Shown: positions 56,560 through 64,000 of the stretch, piece after piece
Layout of the letters: each line of letters opens with the position of its first letter
How positions within the stretch are numbered: position 1 is the stretch's first letter
From: Fomes fomentarius
Lineage: Eukaryota > Basidiomycota > Agaricomycetes > Polyporales > Polyporaceae
NCBI GenBank assembly: GCA_022606135.1
Contig: JABYQN010000003.1
Span: forward strand, 3,100,001-3,164,000
Direction: 5' to 3'
DNA: 64,000 nucleotides
Notes under the pieces: generated by a model
The model's database searches: none
Seen by the model: only the letters and a program-made list of their open reading frames with translations
What the model was told of the DNA's origin: nothing
Position numbers and translations under genes: made by a program

Positions 56560-58786
56560 CTATACTGAGGACCTACCCTCCTTAACCTCCGTAGCCCACC
56601 GTCTCCTTCTGTGCTATTCGGTATGTTCTATGCGTTCTTGAATCTTCCCATATCCTCGTACCTGACCATCAATGCGTGCCACAATAGGCAACGAGTTCCA
56701 GCTCTTCCATGCGCCTGAGACCGGAGAACTAGACTTCCAGTGGATGCGCGAGTACGGAGCTACCTGGCGTACCCGCAGTTACTTCAGTGTACGTGACTAC
56801 ATGACCATCCATCTCTCAAGACCTTGAGCATCCTTCGTTATTGAAGGTTGACCATTGCAGTATATACTTCACAAGTCCGGTTACAGCGGTTGGATATGAT
56901 TCACATGTCCTGGCTCTCGTTCGGACCAGGGATCATCTGGAGTGAAGGTCAGTGTAGCCTCGCTGTCCTGTAACGGAGACCCGATCACATATATTTGTTT
57001 CATTCCCTATGAAGGAGCCATGCATCGATGCTATCGCAAAGTCATGACACCGGCGTTTAGTACCCCACAGCTGCGTGCCTTTGTCCCACCGTTCCAACGG
57101 TCGTCGAGAAAGGTGTTGTCCACTCTGTCTCTTTAGCATTGTTACTCACTAGAACTATGCAGGTGATTGACCATTGGCGGAACATGGTCGTCGCCGATAA
57201 GCCCGGTGGCATCATTCTGGTGAATGATTGGCTCCCTAGGTCCGCCCTGGACACTATTGGTGAGGGTACGTCGCCAACTCCCTCGTCTCGCATCCTTGCG
57301 TCACGGTACTCATCTCCTATCAGCTGCATTCGAATACAACTTCGGGGCTACAGACGACGCCGAGAACATACTTGCTGAGGAGTACAAAACGCTCTGAGTC
57401 GGCGGATCCAAACAAGTCTTCTCACAATGATATCAACAACTCGACATTATAGTATCGACGCGCGGCTGTTCCTCGATGCTACAAATGTATTCTACCGCGC
57501 GACGTGGCAGTTCTTCTCTCAATGGCTTCCAAAACTCACCAAATACACGCCTGGACGTGTCTACGCCCGCTTCCGCCATATGAAAGAAGAATTCGCAAAG
57601 ATTGGGAAGCCACTCTACAACTCCAGCGCAAAAGAGGGGCTCGTTGCACGGGAGAAGACAGACATTATGAGCGTATTGAGTGCTCACCTCTTCTGTACTC
57701 CGAACTCCTGTTCACGACTGTTCCTTTGACAGTAAAGGCAAACGCGTCGGAGGACGAGCAACCCCGCCTCGGTGAAGAGGAAGTCATCGCGCAGATGGCC
57801 AATTTGACGGTTGCGGGGCAATAAACAACGCCCGGCACCATAAGCTCGCTGTTATGGGAACTCGCTCAGCGCCCGGAGTACCAGGCACGGGTACGCGCAG
57901 AGATTCGTGCAGCGCGAGCTCAGACTGTCGCACACGGGGACGTCGACTTCGCTCTAGAAGATTTGAATGGGATGAAAGTCATGTTAGCGGCTATCAAGGT
58001 GCGCCAATCGCTTACCCGATGGGGATCCACAAAGAAGAAGCACTGAGCGTGGACATACAGGAGACGCTTCGGTTCCATCCGATCGCGTACCACCTCTGGC
58101 GCGTCGCTGCAAAGGACGATATCATCCCGCTCTCCGAGCCCGTTATTGGCAAGGAAGGTAATGTGCTGAACGAGATCCCAATAGCCGCGGGCCAAGCGGT
58201 CACGATCTCTATAGCAGGTTACAATCGGTGAGATCATATTGGGCTTCACACCTTGAGAACTGACCGCCATAATACTCTCTGCTTGTCCTTGCGGTGATGC
58301 CAGTCTGCAGAGTGTTTGGGGCGCAGACGCGGACAAATGGGACCCTGAGCGATTTTTCCGGCTCGATGCGGACAAACAGGTGAAGGTTGGAGTGTACGCC
58401 AACTTGTGAGCTTCTTGCGTTTATCTCAATAATATGCTGAGCACTGGATGTCACCTGCAGAATGTCTTTCTGTGAGTTCCATGTATAGCTATTGTCAGCG
58501 ATCGAGCGTCAGGTACCGAGAAACACTTCACTAAGCTGCCGGAGTGCGTGCCTGCATTGTGTATGTCATTATTGTCATTCTCATTACATGTGTGATCACT
58601 AACGTCGGCTTTTCAGATGGCGGTTTGCGTGAGTGAATGTTCTGGCCCTAAGTTTGAAATGCATGGCTCACCTTAATGTCTAGAACGTACCAGATGCAAG
58701 CCGTCGCTGCAGAACTGCTGCAGAACTTCGAATTCGCAATGCCAGAGGATAACCCGCACATCATACGGACCCCGGAGGAGGAGTGA
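56560..58786 (+). pseudogene. Cytochrome P450 pseudogene (CYP, basidiomycete microsomal type)
   Basis: Many-intron P450 reading GNEFQLFHAPETGELDFQW (exon from 56698), YILHKSGY, SWLSFGPGIIWSEG, HRCYRKVMTPAFSTPQLRAF, NDWLPRSALDTIGEG, DARLFLDATNVFYRATWQ, the I-helix, ETLRFHPIAYHLWR (ExxR region), WDPERFF, the heme loop FSAGVRACI split by an intron (58461-58471 joined to 58536), WRFA, and FEFAMPEDNPHIIRTPEEE to a TGA at 58784-58786. Lesions: a frame change near 56900; one missing A in the A run at 57386-57389; and TAA at 57822-57824, replacing the Glu of the O2-activating AGHETT motif (AGQ-stop-TT). The N-terminal membrane anchor is badly eroded. The last Gly of the heme motif appears to be Val. 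Confidence 0.8.
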
Positions 58787-59025
58787 TGATAACGTTCATC
58801 AAAGGGCAGGAGGAGCACGGTCCCGCCATTCCCCTCCGTGTGTGGTTGGCCACGTAAGTAGTCAGGTATCGACTGTATGCGGTTGGTACCCCGGAAGAAG
58901 ATGAATGAAATAGAAAGTATGCCTTCCCCATATCCATAGATCATATACTGTCTTAGGGGAGACTAAGTATGTCTCTGGTAAGAGAGCAAGCACCGCGGGT
59001 GAATGATGGCAATTCATGCCACTGC
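58787..59025. other. Intergenic 5' of the FMO4 promoter repeats
   Basis: Between the P450 pseudogene stop and the promoter repeats; nothing specific noticed. Confidence 0.3.
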
Positions 59026-59255
59026 TGGCAGGTACACACCGATAAGTGGCCAGAATGGCACATTCCTCACCATGCAAGGTCATATCTTATCAGATACGCC
59101 ACTGACTACGGCTTACCTGACGCCGTCACCTTTGCTGATGTGGCAGGTACATACCGATAAGTTGTCAGACTGGCAAACTCCTCACCATGCAAGGTCATGT
59201 CTTATCAGAAACGCCAGCACTGACTACATCTATGTCACTTTTGCTAATGCCGAAC
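59026..59255. repeat. Two-copy 115 bp direct repeat with GATA sites in the FMO4 promoter
   Basis: Units start at 59026 and 59141 with TGGCAGGTACAYACCGATAAG and share CTCACCATGCAAGGTCAT and CTTATCAG. Each unit holds two GATA-type motifs in opposite orientation (CGATAAG and CTTATCAG), four in total. Fungal GATA factors bind such sites in nitrogen or light regulation; a regulatory role here is inferred. Confidence 0.75.
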
Positions 59256-59374
59256 TGACTCCACTGACAGGCGAGCAGCATCGGAGGAATGCCTAGAGCA
59301 CATCTGACGTGCTATAAGAACGGGGAAGGCATGCCCTCACATTTGCCATCTCATTGCACTTACCGTAATCCCAG

Positions 59375-59427
59375 GTGTGTTCACGCAATCCTGAGGATAT
59401 CCTGTGCCCTACTCATGGTAAACGCAG
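59375..59427 (+). promoter_or_regulatory. FMO4 probable 5' UTR intron
   Basis: A GTGTGT donor at 59375 and an ACGCAG acceptor at 59427 directly precede the ATG at 59428. The position matches the 5' UTR introns of the other three monooxygenases, but the donor is weaker. Confidence 0.5.
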
Positions 59428-60636
59428 ATGACATCCCCGTCCACAAACGAACCGCGCATTGCCATCGTGGGTGGAGGGCCCGCTGGCCTCGTCCTCCACC
59501 TCACTCTCCACCGCCACGGCATCCCTTCCACGCTGTACGAGCGCGAGTCTTCTCCTGACTCACACAGTCATCTCGGTGGAATGCTGGACCTTGGATGGTT
59601 CAGCGGCCAGCGCGCACTCCGCGAGAACGGTATCAACGACGCGTTCATGAAGTACGCTCGTCCCGACGGCGAGGAGCTCAGGATGTGCGACAAGGCCGGG
59701 AACCTCCTGCTACACTCGAAGCCGGAGAAGGACCAAAACCCTCTCGACAGCCGCCCCGAGATCGACCGTAATATGCTACGGAAGATACTTCTCGACGCCG
59801 TCCCTGCCAATTCTGTCAAGTGGGCTTACGCTCTCTCTTCCGTTCGCCCTCTCGGTCAGGGGCATCACGAGCTGACGTTCACCAACGGTTTCACGGTCAT
59901 CAGCGACATCCTCATCGGCGCTGATGGCGCATTCTCGCGTATCCGCCCCCTCGTGTCTTCTGCTACACCTCTCTACACCGGCTTCACAGGCACGGAGATA
60001 TCGATCTCCCCAGAGGTTGCCGCTCGACCCGACATGACGGACGTCGTGAGCAACGTCGGTCAAGGGAGCGCATACGCTCAGCAGGACAGCAAGTTCTTCG
60101 GGACGCAGCTCAACGGGGACGGGCGTATCCGTGCATATGTCTTCCACGCTAGCTCCTCCGAGTGGAAGACACCGAGCGAACCGGCGGAGGTCCGGAAGGT
60201 GTTGCTCGAGATGTTCGAGGACTGGGCGCCGTGGATCCGCAAATTCATTGAGAATATCGACGATGGGATGATCTATCACCGCGCCCTATACTACCTCCCC
60301 ATCCGGCACCAGTGGGACCATGTCCCTGGTGTCACGATTATCGGAGACGCTGCTCACCTTATGTCCCCGTTCGCCGGCGCGGGCGCGAACCTCGCCATGC
60401 TCGATGCTTTCGAGCTCGGCCACACGCTTTCTGAGGCTATTATCGAGGGAAAGACGGTCGAGGAGAGGGAGGCCGCAGTTGCTGCATGGGAGGTGAAAAT
60501 GTGGAACAGGGCGGAGAGGATGGCTAGAATCAGCAAGTCCAACTTGGAAAATTTCATAGGTCCGGATGCGCCTGAGGGTGCAGTGCAGGCCATGAAGTCG
60601 TTCCCGATGAAGCCAAGTATGAGACGTTATGCTTGA
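59428..60636 (+). CDS. TetX-like FAD-dependent monooxygenase (FMO4), 402 aa, no introns in CDS
   Basis: IVGGGPAGL, LYERE, LGGMLDLGWFSGQRALREN (Trp-Phe for Tyr-Asp), RPEIDRNMLRKILL, GADGAFSRIR and GDAAHLMSPFAGAGANLA are all in place, so it should be a working flavin hydroxylase. It groups with FMO3. It faces FunK1 E tail to tail (about 480 bases between stops). The promoter carries a 115 bp repeat with GATA motifs not seen at the other copies, suggesting its own regulation. Confidence 0.9.
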   Translation: MTSPSTNEPRIAIVGGGPAGLVLHLTLHRHGIPSTLYERESSPDSHSHLGGMLDLGWFSGQRALRENGINDAFMKYARPDGEELRMCDKAGNLLLHSKPEKDQNPLDSRPEIDRNMLRKILLDAVPANSVKWAYALSSVRPLGQGHHELTFTNGFTVISDILIGADGAFSRIRPLVSSATPLYTGFTGTEISISPEVAARPDMTDVVSNVGQGSAYAQQDSKFFGTQLNGDGRIRAYVFHASSSEWKTPSEPAEVRKVLLEMFEDWAPWIRKFIENIDDGMIYHRALYYLPIRHQWDHVPGVTIIGDAAHLMSPFAGAGANLAMLDAFELGHTLSEAIIEGKTVEEREAAVAAWEVKMWNRAERMARISKSNLENFIGPDAPEGAVQAMKSFPMKPSMRRYA

Positions 60637-60937
60637 AAAGCATGAGTCGACACGCATATCCGCTTACTGTATTAGTTAGTACTCACGTTCTTGCACATGA
60701 TTCAACCAACGCATTTTCACGTAGTTCAAAAGCATACGAAACCCGAGTCCGAGCAACTTTCAGCCAATTAATTTCTAGGTGTTGGAGTACAAACGCTGAC
60801 GAGTGGACAGCGCGCCCGGTCCCCTCCTGCCTCGTTTGTCCTCAGACACCCACAGAGCGAGGTAAATCCCTGGGTCCGTGCGCACCCTCCACGTTTTCTC
60901 GCTTAGATCTCTCTGATATACCGAGCACGTCGCATCC

Positions 60938-60974
60938 CCGGTGCTTCAGTCTTTCCCTCGTACTGAAGCACCGG
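60938..60974. terminator. Perfect 13 bp inverted repeat between convergent genes
   Basis: CCGGTGCTTCAGT at 60938-60950 and ACTGAAGCACCGG at 60962-60974 pair perfectly around an 11-base loop. The loop plus right arm recurs at about 61059-61084 (AGTCTTTCCCTCGTACTGAG). It sits between the convergent 3' ends of FMO4 and FunK1 E. A terminator or 3' processing role is only inferred; it could also be a mobile-element remnant. Confidence 0.45.
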
Positions 60975-61118
60975 TGAGCCCTCTCATATATGATCCATGT
61001 AATCTATACTCATTCTTCTATGTAGTCTGTTCTAGGTACCTAGCTATGCAATACCATTAGTCTTTCCCTCGTACTGAGGCACCGTCTGTTCTAGCCCGAC
61101 GCTCTTAGCCTTGATAGG

Positions 61119-63778
61119 TTATGAACCGGACTCGAGCGATATACCGACTGAGAGCGGCTGGATGCGTGGACAGAGGGAAGCGTAGAGAAGAAGGCCAGAT
61201 TTGATCCAAGGGACATTGCGACGTGGCAACCGAAGTTTTGGGCCTCGGATGTATTCGAGAGTCCCAGTCATCGACAGACGACTGACGTCGCTACTGTGGA
61301 CACAGCCGGAACAAGTCGTCTGTTTTGTCGTTGCGGGCAGGACACTTGCTGAAAAGATGAAATGCATTGGCAAGCCCCTTGTGCTCGGACAGGTACCCTT
61401 CGATGTCGCAAGGGTCATCGTCCGAGTTGACATCACCCGAGCCATTGTGCGAGTCATCGCTTGGCTGCGTGGACTCCTCGATATCTATCTTCGTCTGCGG
61501 GCCACCTTGAGAATCTTCAAACCAATCTTGCTCGATACCATCCATGTCGAACGCGACCTCGTACGGCTCCATGGTGTCCTCTTGAGTGTCGTCCAAGACA
61601 CCGTAAGTAGCCTCCATATGATCTTCTGTTACCTGAGCATAGAAGGAATAGCAACCCTGGGCCAGGGCGTCGAGTACTGCCTGAAGGGCTGAATTGTTGA
61701 TAACCAAGAACGGAGATTTGGGTGACTTGAACTGTTCGAGCTTGAGGTGACCACCCACTAGCGCCCCGCCGACACGGCTCACGCTGTCGAAGAGGGATGT
61801 GACTAGCTCGGCCAAGGTGCCTCGTCTGGAAGCGTTGGTGTGATGGAAACGAAGCACCAGGTTTCTAAAGAGGTGGACGAAAGACTCAAGGTCGTCGTAT
61901 AGGCGGTACGGCTTTCGTGGATACTGCAGGATCAGTGCGGATTGAAATTGCCACGTTCCCTGAGAGTAAGAGTGAGCCGGACAGTGGTAAACTTCCTGAG
62001 ACGTCACACTCACCGAGCGGTCTGGTTCCACAGGATCAACGCTGAGTTCACTCGCCAGTCGAGACAGATCCCAATTGATCAACAGCGCCTTGCGTGTCTC
62101 CGGATGAATCATGATATTGTCAATGCTGATATCGCGATGCAGCACACCAGCACGTGTCCAGGCTGAGTGATGAGCTGTGGCCCCGCTGAGTCAGGAGTTA
62201 TCCAATCAAGGACAGATATCGTAGGGCGAACCTTGGAGAGCCAGAATAAATATATACGACAGTTCTTTGAAGTTCTTAAAGTCTGTCAATGGCAATCCGA
62301 TCTCTTCAACACAGATGCGGTAATGAATGCGTGCAACGTGCCGACTCTGGGGATCTTGAGCGAAGAGGCATTCTTGGACTTCTGTTGTCTGGGCTCCGGG
62401 GCCACCGACATCGCCCCCACATATGAGAGTCGCGACGAATGGTACCCTCTCGCGATGCAGACGCTGGTAGACCAAATGCTCTGGACGACTAGGGACGTGA
62501 GATCGCCAGTAGTCCTTAAGAAGGCAGAGCTTGTTGCCGTCCTTGATATCCAGTCGCAACGCTATGAAGCATCGCGTGCCCTGGCCAAATAGAGAATCAC
62601 AAGTGGAGTGCGGACGGCCTACGATGAACTCCTGGACATGCAGTTCATCTGAACTTGACTCCCCTTGCTGCTCGAGCTGCGCGGCATCCCATAGGGCGTT
62701 CGCAAAGACAACGTCGCGGTCGGATAGTTTCGTAGGCGTATGATTCGTCGTGACACGAAGCTTGTAAATCGGAGACGAATCTTCCACCGCACACCGGACA
62801 AGACCCCAGACCTCGTCTGGAAGACTGGGGTCAGTACTCATACCGATGAACCGCTCACGTTCGAGACTCGAAGCGAGTGTGACTGTCGGATCGTAGCCCA
62901 ACTGCGCCGGAGTGAGTTGCGCTATCTTCCACAAAAATGTATGCAACGGGGAGGTCGTGCTGGTCCAATTGAATGGATAAGAGACGAGGGTGCCCGAACG
63001 ATCGACGTACGCGAGTCTGCACATCCCATCAGCAATGTCGACGGCGTAACTGAAGGTACGATGTTGATGAGTGAAGATTCGGTGCATAGCTTTGAAGAGT
63101 CCGAAGAGATGGTTTCTATGGGATTGCTTCTTCGGGACTACGGAACAGTCCTCTTCGTCGCTGGATGGCTCACAGATATTGATCTCATCTGTTAGAATTG
63201 TGCCACCTGAGTACTACGTCCACAGTAGACAGGCTGGTACTCACAATGATCATATGACACCTTATCAATGTGGTCTTCATACAGAACCATATCGCCGTTA
63301 CTTATTAAAACCGCCACGGTCAAATGGTCCCAGATCAGCGAACGTGGATGAACAACGCTTGTGTTTGTCACCCGGCCTGCCATTGTTGTTGGATCGACCA
63401 AGTAAATACCGCCAACCTGCGTACTAAAGTTGATATATTCGGAGACCTCTTCATAGTCGCCCTGAGAGTCACAGGCCCGGGATCCATGGTGGTCTGCTAA
63501 CACCGCAGTGTCGACGCATTGGAGATGGTTAGCGCCTGGGATGGACTCAAACACGGACGCCGACGTCGATGTCTAGATTGATATGAGATATGGTTTCCAG
63601 GACATTTTGTACAGATGTGGCTGCTTACAAACTGCGAGTAGACACTGGATGTGGTTTTGGCATGCGTAAGATCAGGGTGTTCAAAAGCCTCGCACTGGTG
63701 ATGTTGAGGAGCACTTCCGGGAATCCGGGCGAGAAACAGATGCGCCGGAGCGAGGAAGCAAGCTAGAGACTCGTTCAT
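61119..63778 (-). CDS. FunK1 kinase, copy E, probable pseudokinase (multi-exon)
   Basis: N-terminal exon from ATG 63778 (LARIPGSAPQHHQCEAFEH, matching IERMPGRGPTEEE of other copies). The next exon has GGIYLVDPTTMAG and SLIWDHLTVAV (about 63554-63240). Kinase exon (about 63180-62206): NWTSTTSPLHTFLWKI, GQGTRCFIALRL, CLLKDYWRSHVPSRPEH (two residues shorter than PGRTRPEH), ICGGDVGGPG. The HRD is intact (HRDISIDNIMI), but the DFG-equivalent Asp is Asn: LINWDLSRL where all other copies have LIDWDLSRL. The C-terminal exon (GTWQFQSALILQYPRKPYR ...) stops at 61291. A shifted frame resumes as SSDVSRLSMTGTLEYIRG to 61119, so the tail is frameshifted or truncated. Likely catalytically impaired, or decaying. 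Confidence 0.75.
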
Positions 63779-64000
63779 GTTGGCGGGGCATCAAGCAGAA
63801 CTTCGGAAGTGAGCGATGTGGTGGTAGTCTACAAGAATGTTAAGCGCGCGTGGTGGACTTATTTGGCGCGCTTCCACGTCGGCTATGGCATGCGGATTGC
63901 TGAATGGGGCAAAGGCGCGAACGCGATCAGGTGAGGAGTTTGATATCAAACGAGAGCACTTCGAGACACAACACAGCAAGACAGAAATCATCGCAGCGTA
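63779..64000. other. 5' flank of FunK1 E, part of a duplication running off the window
   Basis: Matches 19250-19446 almost base for base over long stretches (GATCAGGTGAGGAGTTTGAT and neighbours). Similarity continues to the window end, so the duplicated block probably extends further right. Confidence 0.7.

Noticed and set aside
1..64000. CRISPR arrays, operons, bacterial ribosome binding sites, viral genes
   Set aside because: None found; intron-rich genes and family content show a fungal nuclear genome.

Overview
The window is nuclear DNA of a filamentous basidiomycete, almost certainly an agaricomycete (a polypore-like white-rot fungus is my best guess). Genes are split by many 45-110 nt GT-AG introns, often with CTAAC-type branch sites. 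The families are typical of Agaricomycotina: expanded FunK1 fungal protein kinases, F-box proteins, CYP monooxygenases and laccase remnants. No bacterial, plasmid or CRISPR features were seen.

Layout. 0-4.5 kb: FunK1 kinase A, a monooxygenase fossil, and a small conserved protein. 4.7-5.2 kb: a laccase fossil. 5.5-8.6 kb: a divergent pair, a protein-kinase-like gene and a membrane-anchored unknown. 9.2-15 kb: two F-box genes, a truncated copy of the small protein, and a TRHGK-repeat (DUF7330-like) gene. 15.8-17 kb: TetX-like FAD monooxygenase 1 (FMO1). 18-22.7 kb: a decayed duplicated block and a FunK1 pseudogene. 25.4-26.2 kb: a 750 bp inverted-repeat element flanked by TA. 26.9-36.6 kb: two conserved housekeeping genes, an Rxt3-type Rpd3L histone deacetylase subunit and an Yrb2/RanBP3-type Ran-binding protein. 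37.8-52 kb: FMO2, FunK1 B, an APH-like kinase with a duplicated last exon, FunK1 D and FunK1 C. 53-64 kb: FMO3, a CYP pseudogene, FMO4, and FunK1 E.

Two families dominate the accessory parts: FunK1 kinases (five probably expressed genes, one pseudogene, one relic) and TetX-like flavin monooxygenases (four intact genes, two relics). They occur repeatedly as tail-to-tail FunK1/FMO pairs (A with a fossil FMO, B with FMO2, E with FMO4), which looks like a duplicated two-gene module. The FMO coding regions have no introns, yet at least three of the four intact copies (probably all) have one 5' UTR intron just before the ATG. Several FunK1 genes share promoter blocks, and copies B and C look recently homogenised in their 3' parts. 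The Rxt3 and Ran-binding genes form a conserved island between the two turbulent regions. Gene models are read by eye; exon ends are approximate unless a splice site is stated.
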